DNA of 64,000 nt. Source: Bacteroides sp. ET71. GTDB taxonomy: Bacteria > Bacteroidota > Bacteroidia > Bacteroidales > Bacteroidaceae. Positions 41,686 to 50,747 of this stretch are shown piece after piece. How positions within the stretch are numbered: position 1 is the first letter of the stretch; each line of letters opens with the position of its first letter. Location of the stretch: NCBI RefSeq assembly GCF_023336905.1, contig NZ_JAMBLS010000014.1:1-64000 (forward strand). The letters run 5' to 3'. A model generated the notes under the pieces. That model saw only the letters and a list, made by a program, of their open reading frames with translations, was not told the origin of the DNA and ran no database searches. The position numbers and the translations under genes were made by a program.

Positions 41686-42900
41686 TCAGAACATCTTCCT
41701 CACCCTATCAATCCCCGCCACCAGGGCGTCCACCTCTTCCTTCGTGTTGTACAGCCCGAACGAGGCACGCACCGTGCCTTCGATACCGAGGCGCGTCATG
41801 AGCGGCTGGGCGCAGTGATGGCCTGTGCGCACGGCGATGCCTAAGCGGTCGAGCAGGGTGCCGAGGTCGAAGTGGTGGATATTGCCCACGAGGAAGGAGA
41901 TGACACTGCCTTTTTGTTCGGATTCGCCGAAGATGCGCATGCCGGGGATTTCCTTCAGGCGACGGGTGGCATACCGGGTCAGTTCGTGTTCGTAGGCGGC
42001 GATGGTGTCCATGCCGAGGGCGGAGACGTAGTCCAACGCCTTGGCCAGACCGGTGGTGCCGATATAGTCGGGTGTGCCGGCCTCGAACTTGAAGGGAAGC
42101 TCGTTGAAGGTGGTCTTCTCGAACGAGACGTGCTGAATCATCTCGCCGCCGCCCTGGTAGGGGGGCAATTTGTCCAGCCAGTCTTCCTTGCCATAAAGCA
42201 CGCCTACGCCGGTGGGGCCGTAGACTTTGTGGCCGGAGAAGACGTAGAAGTCGGCATCGAGGGCCTGTACGTCGACGGGCATGTGGGGGATGCTCTGCGC
42301 GCCGTCGACGAGGACGGGGACGCCGTGGGCGTGGGCGGTGGCTATCATCTCCTTGACGGGATTGACGGTGCCGAGCACATTGCTGACGTGGGCAATGCTG
42401 ACGAGCTTGGTCTTCGGGGTGAAGAGGCGTTCGTATTCATCCAGGAGCAGCTCGCCGCGGTCGTCCATGGGGATGACGCGAAGCACGATGCCGCGCTGGG
42501 TGGCTTGCAGTTGCCAGGGGACGATGTTGCTGTGATGCTCCATGGTAGAGATGATGACTTCGTCGCCAGCCTGCATCTGCGACTGGCAGAAGGTGGCGGC
42601 CAGAAGGTTGATGCTCTCCGTGGTGCCGCGGGTGAAGACGATTTCGTTCGTCGAGCGGGCGTTGATAAACCGGCGCACGGTCTCGCGGCTGGCTTCGTGC
42701 AATTCGGTAGCCTGCTGGGAGAGGAAGTGTACGCCCCGGTGCACGTTGGCATTGGTGTTGTAGTATTCGTTGGTAATGGCCTCGACCACCTGCCGGGGTT
42801 TCTGCGTGGTGGCGCCGTTGTCGAGGTAGACCAGCGGCTTGCCGTAGACGGTGCGGCCGAGGATAGGGAAGTCGGCGCGTATCTGGTGGATGTCGTACAT
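41686..42900 (-). CDS. sufS: Cysteine desulfurase SufS
   Basis: 404 residues from the ATG at 42900 (MYDIHQIRADFPILGRTVYG). Group II desulfurase: PLP-binding His and Lys in MEHHSNIV and FSGHKVYGPTGVGVLYGK, catalytic Cys in RTGHHCAQPLMTRLGI. It takes sulfur from cysteine for the SufBCD scaffold. It is on the strand opposite cvpA-sufBCD, 278 bases away, with its own promoter. No sufE is nearby. Confidence 0.95.
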   Translation of the reverse strand: MYDIHQIRADFPILGRTVYGKPLVYLDNGATTQKPRQVVEAITNEYYNTNANVHRGVHFLSQQATELHEASRETVRRFINARSTNEIVFTRGTTESINLLAATFCQSQMQAGDEVIISTMEHHSNIVPWQLQATQRGIVLRVIPMDDRGELLLDEYERLFTPKTKLVSIAHVSNVLGTVNPVKEMIATAHAHGVPVLVDGAQSIPHMPVDVQALDADFYVFSGHKVYGPTGVGVLYGKEDWLDKLPPYQGGGEMIQHVSFEKTTFNELPFKFEAGTPDYIGTTGLAKALDYVSALGMDTIAAYEHELTRYATRRLKEIPGMRIFGESEQKGSVISFLVGNIHHFDLGTLLDRLGIAVRTGHHCAQPLMTRLGIEGTVRASFGLYNTKEEVDALVAGIDRVRKMF

Positions 42901-42927
42901 AAGTGTTTCTTCTTTAGTTATGCGGTG

Positions 42928-42935
42928 CAAAGATA
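42928..42935 (-). promoter_or_regulatory. Promoter -7 box of sufS
   Basis: Minus-strand TATCTTTG. Transcription would start near 42921, downstream of the alternative ATG at 42930, which supports translation from 42900. Confidence 0.65.
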
Positions 42936-43022
42936 CGCATATTGTTGCAAACCGCGGGGCGCGGCGGGCAGATAATTCGTCTGTCCGGTCCGCGCCCCGT
43001 GTGTGGTTGCGCCGTGCGTGGC

Positions 43023-43063
43023 GGTGTCATCCGAAGACGGCCAAAGCACCTTCGGATGACACC
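43023..43063. repeat. Perfect 14-bp inverted repeat between sufS and cvpA
   Basis: ggtgtcatccgaag (43023-43036) and cttcggatgacacc (43050-43063), 13-base loop, in the divergent spacer. No T-run follows, so it is not a simple terminator; it may be an operator or a relic of the dispersed palindromes nearby. Confidence 0.75.
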
Positions 43064-43146
43064 CTCTTCCCGCATTGTCGGTGACAAAGATAGGGTTTTC
43101 TGCTCAATATGCAAGAGCCGGTGAGGCTTTTCTTCGGGAATATTTG

Positions 43147-43154
43147 TATCTTTG
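43147..43154 (+). promoter_or_regulatory. Promoter -7 box of cvpA-sufBCD
   Basis: TATCTTTG, 24 bases before the cvpA ATG at 43179; excludes the in-frame ATG at 43152. Confidence 0.65.
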
Positions 43155-43178
43155 CCGTCTGATAAACAAAGAAGACGC

Positions 43179-43706
43179 ATGGCTACACTCGACATCATCC
43201 TCCTCTCCGTCATCGCCCTGGGCGTCGTGCTGGGCTTCCTGCGCGGGGCCTTGAAGCAACTGGCCAGCCTCCTGGGGCTGGTGGTGGGCCTGCTGGCGGC
43301 CCGGGCGCTGTACGCCTCGGTGGCCGAGCGGGTGTTCAGCCACGTCACCGACAACCCCTCCGTGGCACAGCTCCTGTCGTTCGTGGCCATCTGGCTGGCC
43401 GTTCCCCTGCTGTTCTGGCTGGCGGCCGCGCTGCTGACCAAGATGATGGAGGCCGTGTCGCTCGGCTGGCTCAACCGCCTGCTGGGCGCCGTGCTGGGCG
43501 GACTGCTGCATGCCCTGGTGCTGAGTCTGCTGGTGTGCGTGATGGAGGTGGTCGACACGGACAGCGTCCTGCTCAGCCGCGAAGCCAAACGCCAGTCTGT
43601 GCTCTACGACCGCCTCAAGCCCCTGGCCGGACTCTTCCTGCCCGCCGCGCAAGAATTTACCAGACAAATCTATAACGAGATAAACGATGCAACCCAACGA
43701 ATCTGA
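43179..43706 (+). CDS. cvpA: CvpA family membrane protein
   Basis: 175 residues. Four membrane helices ([78 protein letters not shown]) with the CvpA-type [13 protein letters not shown] start. Needed in other bacteria for colicin V production, but its true function is unclear. The 3' end overlaps sufB by 20 bases. In related genomes, as I recall, this gene stands between infB and sufB; here it heads the suf operon on its own. Confidence 0.9.
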   Translation: MATLDIILLSVIALGVVLGFLRGALKQLASLLGLVVGLLAARALYASVAERVFSHVTDNPSVAQLLSFVAIWLAVPLLFWLAAALLTKMMEAVSLGWLNRLLGAVLGGLLHALVLSLLVCVMEVVDTDSVLLSREAKRQSVLYDRLKPLAGLFLPAAQEFTRQIYNEINDATQRI

Positions 43707-45180
43707 CAAGAATAAAAATAAAGATACCCTCAAGGCGGACAACGAACTGGTGCGCCGCCTGGCCGAAGAGAAGTATAAGTACGGCTTCACCACCGACGTG
43801 CACACCGACATCATCGACCGTGGCCTCACCGAAGACACCGTGCGCCTCATCTCCGAGAAGAAGGGCGAGCCCGAGTGGCTCCTCGACTTCCGCCTCAAGG
43901 CCTACCGCCACTGGCTGACGATGGACATGCCCACGTGGGCACACCTCCGCATCCCGGAGATTGACTACCAAAGCATATCCTACTACGCCGACCCCACGGC
44001 ACAGAAGAAGGACGGCCCCAAGTCGATGGACGAAGTAGACCCCGAACTCATCAAGACCTTCAATAAGCTGGGCATCCCCCTGGAGGAGCAGATGGCGCTG
44101 AGCGGCATGGCCGTGGACGCCGTGATGGACTCCGTGTCCGTCAAGACCACCTTCAAGGAGACGCTCCTGGAGAAAGGCATCATCTTCTGCTCCATCAGCG
44201 AGGCGGTGCGCGAACATCCGGACCTGGTGCAGAAGTACCTGGGCAGCGTGGTGCCCTATCGCGACAACTTCTTCGCCGCGCTCAACTCCGCCGTCTTCTC
44301 CGACGGGTCGTTCGTGTATATACCCAAAGGCGTGCGCTGCCCGATGGAGCTGAGCACCTACTTCCGCATCAACGCGCGGAACACGGGCCAGTTCGAGCGG
44401 ACACTCATCGTGGCGGACGACGACTCGTACGTCTCCTACCTGGAGGGCTGCACCGCCCCCATGCGCGACGAGAACCAACTGCACGCCGCCATCGTGGAAA
44501 TCGTGGTACACGACCGCGCCGAGGTGAAGTACAGCACCGTGCAGAACTGGTATCCCGGCGATGCCGAGGGCCGCGGCGGCGTCTACAACTTCGTCACCAA
44601 GCGCGGGCTGTGCAAGGGCGAGTCGTCCAAACTCTCCTGGACGCAGGTGGAGACGGGCTCGGCCATCACGTGGAAGTATCCCAGCACCATCCTGGCGGGC
44701 GACAACTCCGTGGGCGAGTTCTACAGCGTAGCCGTCACCAACCACCACCAGCAGGCCGACACGGGCACGAAGATGATTCACCTGGGCCGCAATACCCGCT
44801 CCACCATCGTCAGCAAAGGCATCTCCGCCGGACAGAGCGAAAACTCCTACCGCGGCCTGGTCCGTGTGGGCCAACGGGCGGACAACGCAAGAAACTACAG
44901 CCAGTGCGACTCCCTCCTATTAGGCAGCCATTGCGGCGCGCACACCTTCCCCTACATGGACATCCACAACGAGACGGCCATCGTGGAGCACGAAGCCACC
45001 ACGTCGAAAATCAGCGAAGACCAGATATTCTACTGCAACCAGCGCGGCATCTCCACCGAAGACGCCGTGGGCCTCATCGTCAACGGCTATGCCAAGGAGG
45101 TGCTCAACAAGCTGCCCATGGAGTTTGCCGTCGAGGCGCAGAAGTTGCTCTCCGTGTCGCTGGAGGGGAGTGTGGGATAA
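43687..45180 (+). CDS. sufB: Fe-S cluster assembly scaffold SufB
   Basis: 497 residues, full-length. Family blocks: [79 protein letters not shown], and the C-terminal [20 protein letters not shown]. SufB with SufC and SufD forms the scaffold on which clusters are built. Start overlaps cvpA. Confidence 0.97.
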   Translation: MQPNESDKNKNKDTLKADNELVRRLAEEKYKYGFTTDVHTDIIDRGLTEDTVRLISEKKGEPEWLLDFRLKAYRHWLTMDMPTWAHLRIPEIDYQSISYYADPTAQKKDGPKSMDEVDPELIKTFNKLGIPLEEQMALSGMAVDAVMDSVSVKTTFKETLLEKGIIFCSISEAVREHPDLVQKYLGSVVPYRDNFFAALNSAVFSDGSFVYIPKGVRCPMELSTYFRINARNTGQFERTLIVADDDSYVSYLEGCTAPMRDENQLHAAIVEIVVHDRAEVKYSTVQNWYPGDAEGRGGVYNFVTKRGLCKGESSKLSWTQVETGSAITWKYPSTILAGDNSVGEFYSVAVTNHHQQADTGTKMIHLGRNTRSTIVSKGISAGQSENSYRGLVRVGQRADNARNYSQCDSLLLGSHCGAHTFPYMDIHNETAIVEHEATTSKISEDQIFYCNQRGISTEDAVGLIVNGYAKEVLNKLPMEFAVEAQKLLSVSLEGSVG

Positions 45181-45215
45181 ATAGACTTGATAGACATACA
45201 ATAACCATATAGCTT

Positions 45216-45974
45216 ATGTTAGAAATCAAAGACCTACATGCCGAGATAAACGGCAAAGAAATACTGCGGGGCATCAACCTCACCATCCGCGACGGCGAGG
45301 TGCACGCCCTGATGGGACAGAACGGCGCGGGCAAGAGCACGCTGAGCAACGTCCTCGTGGGCCATCCCGCCTACCGCGCGACACACGGCACCGTCCTGTT
45401 CAACGGCAAGGACCTGCTGGCCATGTCGCCTGAAGACCGGGCGCACGAGGGACTGTTCCTGTCCTTCCAGACGCCGGTGGAGATACCCGGCGTGTCGATG
45501 GTGAACTTCATGCGCACCGCCGTCAATGAGCAGCGCAAGTACCGCCACCAGCCTGCCCTCTCCGCCTCGGAGTTCCTCAAGCTGATGCGCGAGAAGCGCG
45601 CCATCGTCGAGCTGGACAGCAAGCTGGCCAACCGCTCGGTGAACGAGGGCTTCAGCGGCGGCGAGAAGAAGCGCAACGAAATCTTCCAGATGGCCATGCT
45701 CGAACCGACCTTCGCCATCCTGGACGAGACGGACTCCGGCCTCGACGTCGACGCACTGCGCATCGTGGCCGAAGGCTTCAACAAGCTGTGCACACCGCAG
45801 ACCTCGGCCCTGGTCATCACGCACTACCAGCGCCTGCTGGACTACCTGAAGCCGGACACGGTGCACGTCCTTCTCGGCGGACGCATCGTCAAGACCGGTG
45901 GGCCGGAACTGGCGCAGGAGATTGAGCAGCGCGGCTTCGACTGGATAAAGAAGGAACAGGTAAATGAAGAATGA
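45216..45974 (+). CDS. sufC: Fe-S assembly ATPase SufC
   Basis: 252 residues, ABC-type ATPase without membrane domain: Walker A GQNGAGKSTLSNVLVG, Q-loop LSFQTPVEIPGVSM, signature GFSGGEKKRNE, Walker B TFAILDETDSGLDVDAL, H-loop VITHYQRLL. It drives conformational change in SufBD. 35 bases after sufB; a palindromic repeat separates it from sufD. Confidence 0.97.
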   Translation: MLEIKDLHAEINGKEILRGINLTIRDGEVHALMGQNGAGKSTLSNVLVGHPAYRATHGTVLFNGKDLLAMSPEDRAHEGLFLSFQTPVEIPGVSMVNFMRTAVNEQRKYRHQPALSASEFLKLMREKRAIVELDSKLANRSVNEGFSGGEKKRNEIFQMAMLEPTFAILDETDSGLDVDALRIVAEGFNKLCTPQTSALVITHYQRLLDYLKPDTVHVLLGGRIVKTGGPELAQEIEQRGFDWIKKEQVNEE

Positions 45975-45985
45975 ATTAGGCGCGG

Positions 45986-46099
45986 GGTATCTGTCATCCT
46001 GAGCGAAGCGGAGTGGAGTCGAAGGATCTCCTTCTTGCCGTTCCCTTCGGGAGATGTTTCGACTACGCCCTACGGGCTCCGCTCAACATGACAGATACC
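45986..46099. repeat. Palindromic dispersed repeat, copy B, inside the suf operon
   Basis: Ends are perfect 12-base inverted repeats (ggtatctgtcat and atgacagatacc); inner parts gagcgaagcggag and ctccgctc pair as well. It fills most of the 150-base spacer between sufC and sufD and would be transcribed as a long hairpin. Confidence 0.85.
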
Positions 46100-46124
46100 T
46101 GAGCGCCTAAAAATATGCAGATAT

Positions 46125-47492
46125 ATGAAACCCGAACAGCAATACATCGACTTATATACCCAGGCAGAAGCCTTGCTGCGTGCCCATAGCGCCGACCCGC
46201 TGAACGACCTGCGCGCCAAGGCCTTTGCCGACTTCGAGCGCTTGGGCTTCCCCACGCGGAAGCAGGAAGACTGCAAGTACACCGACGTGGCACAGGCTTT
46301 CGAGCCCGACTACGGCATGAACTTCAAACGCCTGCAAATGCCCGTCAATCCCTACGAAGTGTTCAAATGCGACGTGCCTAACATGAGCACCTCGCTCTTC
46401 TTTGTGGTGAACGACATGTTTTATAATGCAGCGGCAAGTGGTGCGGTTCAAGAACCCGTAGCTCGCAGCTCGTCACTCTTAGCAGACCAAGGCGTCATCC
46501 TCGGCAGCTTCCGCGACCATCCCGAACTGGTCTCCCGCTACCTTGGCACCCTGGCCGACACGTCCAACGACGGACTGACCGCCTTCAACACCGCCTTCGC
46601 GCAGGACGGCGTGGTGCTCTACGTGCCCCGGGGCGTAGTGCTGGAGAAGCCCATCCAGCTTATCAACATCCTGCGCAGCACCGTGCCCCTGCTGGTCAAC
46701 CGCCGCGTGCTCATCGTGCTGGAAGAAGGTGCCCAAGCCCGCCTGCTGGTGTGCGACCATGCCATGGACGAGGTAAACTTCCTGGCCACGCAGGTCGTCG
46801 AAGTATTCGTGGGCCGCAACGCCACCTTCGACCTCTACGAGCTGGAGGAGACGCACACCGGCACCACCCGCCTGAGCAATCTCTACGTCCGCCAGGAGGC
46901 CGGCAGCAATGTCCTGCTGAACGGCATGACCCTGACCTGCGGCACCACGCGCAACACCACCCGCGTCATCCTTGGCGGCGAGCAGGCCTCGCTTGACCTC
47001 TGCGGCATGGCCATCGCCGACAAGAACCAGCACGTGGACAACCGCACCGTGGTGGACCACACCGTGCCCTCGTGCACCTCGCGCCAGCTCTATAAGTATG
47101 TGCTGGACGGGCAGGCCACGGGTGCCTTTGCCGGGCTTGTCCTTGTCCGTCCCGGTGCGCAGCACACCGATGCCCGCCAGACCAACCGCAACCTCTGTGC
47201 CACCCGCGAAGCCCGCATGTACACCCAGCCCCAGTTAGAGATATATGCCGACGACGTGAAGTGCAGCCACGGCGCCACGGTAGGCCAACTGGATGAACAG
47301 GCCCTGTTCTACATGCAACAGCGCGGCATCCCCTTGCGCGAAGCACGGCTGCTGCTGATGTTCGCCTTCGTGGGCGAGGTGGTGGACAGCATCCGCCTCG
47401 ATGCCTTGCGCGACCGCCTGCACCACTTGGTGGAGAAGCGTTTCCGCGGCGAGCTGGGACGGTGCAGGGATTGCAAGATGGTGTGCCGGTGA
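46125..47492 (+). CDS. sufD: Fe-S cluster assembly protein SufD
   Basis: 455 residues. SufD/SufB-type beta-helix core with GVVLYVPRGVVLEKPIQLIN, YVRQEAGSNVLLNGMTL, PGAQHTDARQTNRNLC and the C-terminal KCSHGATVGQLDEQALFYMQ. Partner of SufB in the SufBC2D complex. Separated from sufC by repeat copy B, so its expression may be uncoupled from sufBC. Confidence 0.96.
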   Translation: MKPEQQYIDLYTQAEALLRAHSADPLNDLRAKAFADFERLGFPTRKQEDCKYTDVAQAFEPDYGMNFKRLQMPVNPYEVFKCDVPNMSTSLFFVVNDMFYNAAASGAVQEPVARSSSLLADQGVILGSFRDHPELVSRYLGTLADTSNDGLTAFNTAFAQDGVVLYVPRGVVLEKPIQLINILRSTVPLLVNRRVLIVLEEGAQARLLVCDHAMDEVNFLATQVVEVFVGRNATFDLYELEETHTGTTRLSNLYVRQEAGSNVLLNGMTLTCGTTRNTTRVILGGEQASLDLCGMAIADKNQHVDNRTVVDHTVPSCTSRQLYKYVLDGQATGAFAGLVLVRPGAQHTDARQTNRNLCATREARMYTQPQLEIYADDVKCSHGATVGQLDEQALFYMQQRGIPLREARLLLMFAFVGEVVDSIRLDALRDRLHHLVEKRFRGELGRCRDCKMVCR

Positions 47493-48015
47493 TTATGGAC
47501 CACAGATAACACTGAGGGGACAGATTTACACCGGTTCTTTATAATAAGTAACTGTTCATAATTAGTTTATACTATAATGGAGAATGAGGTGTCTGTCATT
47601 CTGAGCGTTGTTCTCCCCCGACAAACGGGGGAGCAAAGAGGGGGTTGAAGCGTAGTCGAAGAATCTCCCTAAGGTCTCTGTCCGTCTGGCAGCGCAAGAA
47701 GGAGATGTTTCGACTTCGCTGCGCTCCGCTCAACATGACAGACACATCAATAGTATAAACTAAAAAGGAATGATTATACTTAATAGATGAACATTGTATC
47801 TGTCATGTCGAGCTTGTCGGGACATCTCACGTAACATGTGGGGAAAGGCTGTATGTGAGACCTCTCGATACGCTCTCTCCCGTTATAGAGGGGGAGGACA
47901 ATGCTCGGGGGGACGGATGCATCTGCCCATCTGTGGTTAATCCTGGTGAATTATCAGTTAAGGACAAAAGATAAAAATCTTCCCCCCCTTCCCTTACATA
48001 TCTCCTGCAAATGCC
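47493..48015. other. Gene-free spacer with repeat copy C and a half copy
   Basis: 523 bases without a credible gene. It contains palindromic repeat copy C (47590-47745, arms GTGTCTGTCAT and ATGACAGACAC) enlarged by an inner ctcccccgacaaacgggggag hairpin, then a half copy starting TCTGTCATGTCGAGCTTGTC at 47799. Between and beyond these nothing further is recognised. Confidence 0.7.
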
Positions 48016-48023
48016 TAACTTTG
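48016..48023 (+). promoter_or_regulatory. Promoter -7 box of the fimbrillin-like gene
   Basis: TAACTTTG, 33 bases upstream of the tandem ATG codons at 48056/48059. Confidence 0.5.
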
Positions 48024-48055
48024 CGGGCATAATCAGTAACTTTAACCGAAAGCAC

Positions 48056-48150
48056 ATGATGAACCGAAAACTGACTTCCCGTTTTACCCCCCCCCTATTT
48101 ATTTAACCTTATTTAACTTCTGTATCCTTTGCCTGCTGCTTGCCGCCTGC
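48056..48150 (+). pseudogene. Out-of-frame leader of the fimbrillin-like lipoprotein
   Basis: From ATG 48056 the frame reads MMNRKLTSRFTPPYLFNLI and stops at TAA 48113-48115, passing through a run of eight C (48087-48094). A lipobox, ILCLLLAAC, is encoded at 48124-48150 but in the frame of the downstream gene, which has a TAA at 48103-48105 just before it. A single-base indel between 48106 and 48113 would join the two halves into a normal lipoprotein signal; changing the C-run length alone would not. Confidence 0.65.
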
Positions 48151-48165
48151 ACGCAGGACGAAGGG

Positions 48166-49761
48166 ATGGAGCAGGGCAACACCCTGCCCGACGGCGAATA
48201 CCCCTTGCAGATAGGCAGCGTCAGCATCACCGCAGAGAGCAGTGAAGAGCCGTGGACGCGCGTCAGCGAGAAGCCCGATGGCAGCGGCAGCGTGTGGCAG
48301 CCGGATGATGCCATTACCGTCAGTCTCGATGGTGAAACAGCCACTTATACTTACGATGGCAGCGCATGGACTTCCGATACTCCCCTCTATTGGAAAAACA
48401 CCCAGACTGCCGAAGTCACTGCCTGGTATCCCGCTACGGATGGCGCATTGTACCTCGGCGGCCAAGATAACGGCTTGGTGTATGTGCTGCGGGCCACGGC
48501 AGACAACGCAAGCCACAACACTCCTGTTAACTTGCAGTTCGAGCACCAACTTGCCAAGGTACGAGTGATGGTCAAGGGAACAGCCGATGTGATAGATGTT
48601 GAAGCTATAAATGTACCCATTGATTGTGATGTTAAAGAAGGAAAAATAGTAAATATTGGAACTATTATACCACGCAATCATCTAATGTTTAAAACCACTT
48701 ACGAGGATATAGGCCCCTGCTGGGAAATCAACCTGCCGCCAAGTCCTGATTATCAAATAGAAAATTTCATGGTTCTTACTTCAGATCCTATTAGCACTCC
48801 ATGTGACCTTACTACCCCCATAACCTTGGAGGCTGGCAAAGTCCATACCATCACGCTGACGGTGGACAGAAAGGACACGAAAACCATCGACCTCTCCAAC
48901 GGTGACTACATCATCAACGACGACGGCATCTACTACTTCAGCGGCACAGCCAGCCATGCCATACGGGTGACGGGCGGTAATCCGAACATCTACCTGGAAG
49001 ATGCACAGATAAGCGTGTCGGGCGGCAATGCCATCGACATCACGGGCGGCAACCCTACTATCCATGTAAGGGGTGAGGGCAACACCGTAACCTCCACCGA
49101 CAACACGGGCATCGCCGTTTCCGGCGGAGCAACTCTCACCATCGAGGGACGAAGCACGGCGGACATGCTGACGGCTACGGCAGGCAACGGGGGCGCAGGC
49201 ATTGGTTCTCCCCTTAGCGGTACAGTCGGCGGCAATATCACTATCGGCAATGTTACGATTCATGCCACCGGAGGTAGTGGAAATTCCGCTTTTGGAGGCG
49301 CAGGTATAGGCTCGTCCGGCAGCGGAACTTGCGGAGATGTCACAATCACGGACGCTGTGATAGTGGCCAATGGCGGAGATTATTCGTCGGGCATCGGCAT
49401 GGGATATGGAAATACTTCCCAGCCATCCATCGGCAAGATTACCATCACCAACTCCGATGTGACGGCTAAAGCAGGGCGTTATGCATCCGCCATCGGTTTT
49501 TCTTATACAGAAAGTGTGGTCAATCCTACGCCTGATTACAGGGCAGGACAGATAATCATTACCACGGATAATCTTGAGACTTTCTTGTCCAAGCTGACAG
49601 CCGGTGGTACAGCGCATGCGGAGTTTGCCGCGTATGCGCAACGGATAGGCGTAGGGTCACATGCAATACCGTATCCTCCGTCCTTGCTTAACCAAGATGG
49701 CTCAGGCCCGTGGGAAGGCGTGGTCATCAACGGCACGACCTATGCGGACGGTTATGAATAA
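48166..49761 (+). CDS. Fimbrillin-family lipoprotein body
   Basis: 531 residues from the first in-frame ATG; the natural protein almost certainly began upstream with a lipoprotein leader that is now out of frame (in-frame residues CILCLLLAACTQDEG precede this Met). Residues about 1-240 resemble fimbrillin/Mfa-like N-domains (WQPDDAITVSLDGETATYTY, LQFEHQLAKVRVMVKG). Residues about 260-450 carry Gly/Ile-rich carbohydrate-binding-like beta-helix repeats (GGNPNIYLEDAQISVSGGNA, GNTVTSTDNTGIAVSGGATL, VTIHATGGSGNSAFGGAGIG). Expected to sit at the cell surface. GC is lower than in flanking genes, especially 48590-48800. Export is doubtful in the sequence as given. Confidence 0.75.
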   Translation: MEQGNTLPDGEYPLQIGSVSITAESSEEPWTRVSEKPDGSGSVWQPDDAITVSLDGETATYTYDGSAWTSDTPLYWKNTQTAEVTAWYPATDGALYLGGQDNGLVYVLRATADNASHNTPVNLQFEHQLAKVRVMVKGTADVIDVEAINVPIDCDVKEGKIVNIGTIIPRNHLMFKTTYEDIGPCWEINLPPSPDYQIENFMVLTSDPISTPCDLTTPITLEAGKVHTITLTVDRKDTKTIDLSNGDYIINDDGIYYFSGTASHAIRVTGGNPNIYLEDAQISVSGGNAIDITGGNPTIHVRGEGNTVTSTDNTGIAVSGGATLTIEGRSTADMLTATAGNGGAGIGSPLSGTVGGNITIGNVTIHATGGSGNSAFGGAGIGSSGSGTCGDVTITDAVIVANGGDYSSGIGMGYGNTSQPSIGKITITNSDVTAKAGRYASAIGFSYTESVVNPTPDYRAGQIIITTDNLETFLSKLTAGGTAHAEFAAYAQRIGVGSHAIPYPPSLLNQDGSGPWEGVVINGTTYADGYE

Positions 49762-49922
49762 GGATATTAAACAACATACAGCCCCGGCCAGTGGCTGCAA
49801 CGACTGGCTGCCAAACCGGGATGGTGGAGAACCCGGCAAAAAAAGATACGAATAAAACCGAGAATTATAAATAATTCCTGACAGTCCTTTGACCGGAGGC
49901 GACGAGCTTAGGCAAGGTGGCC

Positions 49923-49985
49923 GACACTTATAAGAAGTGTGTCCGACACTTGTGCTAAGTGTCGCCGACACCTGTGCTAAGTGTC
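49923..49985. repeat. Three tandem palindromes, 22-bp period
   Basis: GACACTT...AAGTGT, GACACTTGTGCTAAGTGTC (49945-49963) and GACACCTGTGCTAAGTGTC (49967-49985) begin at 49923, 49945 and 49967. Each is a hairpin with a five-base loop. They stand 54 bases upstream of the HU-family gene and may be an operator array or a transcript-end structure of the fimbrillin gene. Confidence 0.8.
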
Positions 49986-50038
49986 AACACCTCTCCAGAA
50001 GGGCTTGCAGGGCATGTCTAACTTAAATTTTTGCAGCG

Positions 50039-50518
50039 ATGCCGATATTCAAAGCAATTTACAAGAAACTGTCCAAGAAGTGGCACCCGCAGGCCATCAC
50101 CGTGGGTGCGCCCGTAGAGATGGACGAACTGTGCAAGCACATCGCCCGCATGTCTACCGTCAGCATCCCCGACGCCAAGGCCGCCATTGAGGCCTTGGGC
50201 ATCGTAATGGGCGACCTGATGAACGCGGGCCGTTCGGTGCATGTGGACGGGCTGGGCACGTTCTATTACACCTGCGTCAGCAACGGTCAGGGCGTGGACG
50301 CGGAAGAGAAGGTGAACGCCAACCAAATCACCGGTACGCGCGTGCGCTTCGTGCCCGAATCCAGCCGCAAGGGCAACACCATCACGCGCGCCCTCATCAG
50401 CGACGACCTGGTGTGGACGAACATCAAGACCGTGTCCGCCCTCGACGGCACGGGCTCGGACGCCACCACGCCCGGCGGCTCGGATGGCAACGACGACGGC
50501 CAAGGGACGTTCGGATAA
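50039..50518 (+). CDS. HU-family DNA-binding protein with long tail
   Basis: 159 residues. The HU/IHF-like domain covers about 1-125 (IYKKLSKKWHPQAITVGAPV, DAKAAIEALGIVMGDLMNAG, RSVHVDGLGTFYYT), the form called HU-HIG in Bacteroidota. The last 25 residues are Gly/Asp/Ser rich and disordered (GTGSDATTPGGSDGNDDGQG). Probably binds and bends DNA. It is followed by a strong terminator. Confidence 0.88.
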   Translation: MPIFKAIYKKLSKKWHPQAITVGAPVEMDELCKHIARMSTVSIPDAKAAIEALGIVMGDLMNAGRSVHVDGLGTFYYTCVSNGQGVDAEEKVNANQITGTRVRFVPESSRKGNTITRALISDDLVWTNIKTVSALDGTGSDATTPGGSDGNDDGQGTFG

Positions 50519-50541
50519 CGAGGCCCCGAAGGCGTAAAATG

Positions 50542-50590
50542 AAGAGGAGAGGATGTGTGCGGGTGATGCACACATCCTCTCCTCTTTTTC
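50542..50590. terminator. Strong bidirectional terminator
   Basis: Perfect 19-bp stem aagaggagaggatgtgtgc (50542-50560) and its complement (50568-50586), 7-base loop, then TTTC. A run of A precedes it on the left side weakly. It ends the HU gene and also lies just past the toxin remnant on the other strand. Confidence 0.9.
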
Positions 50591-50603
50591 GTGCGGGGCG
50601 GGG

Positions 50604-50747
50604 TCAGAGGATGCCGTTGCGCTGCAAAGGATTCGCCAGCAGGCTTTCCACCAATGCGTCAGTGTCTGTCTCCAGCGACCGATATTTCTTGAATAATCGT
50701 TTGAACTGCTTCCGAAACGTGTGGTAGAGTCTAATTGTGTAGTTCAT
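50604..50747 (-). pseudogene. Truncated RelE/ParE-type toxin
   Basis: 47 residues: MNYTIRLYHTFRKQFKRLFK followed by KYRSLETDTDALVESLLANP and then a stop (TGA at 50604). This is the N-terminal half of the RelE-superfamily toxins of Bacteroides, which normally run to about 90-100 residues with catalytic Arg and Lys in the missing C-terminal half. The ATG overlaps the end of the antitoxin-like gene by 17 bases, the normal layout of such pairs. The toxin should be inactive. Confidence 0.65.

Noticed and set aside
43657-44874. 405-codon frame opposite sufB
   Set aside because: Antisense shadow of a fully conserved sufB.
48087-48094. Simple C-run phase variation of the fimbrillin-like gene
   Set aside because: Adding or removing one C leads to the TAA at 48103 or to a wrong frame at the lipobox; the run alone cannot switch the gene on.
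49923-49985. CRISPR array
   Set aside because: Only three units of 22 bp without variable spacers and no cas genes anywhere in the window.
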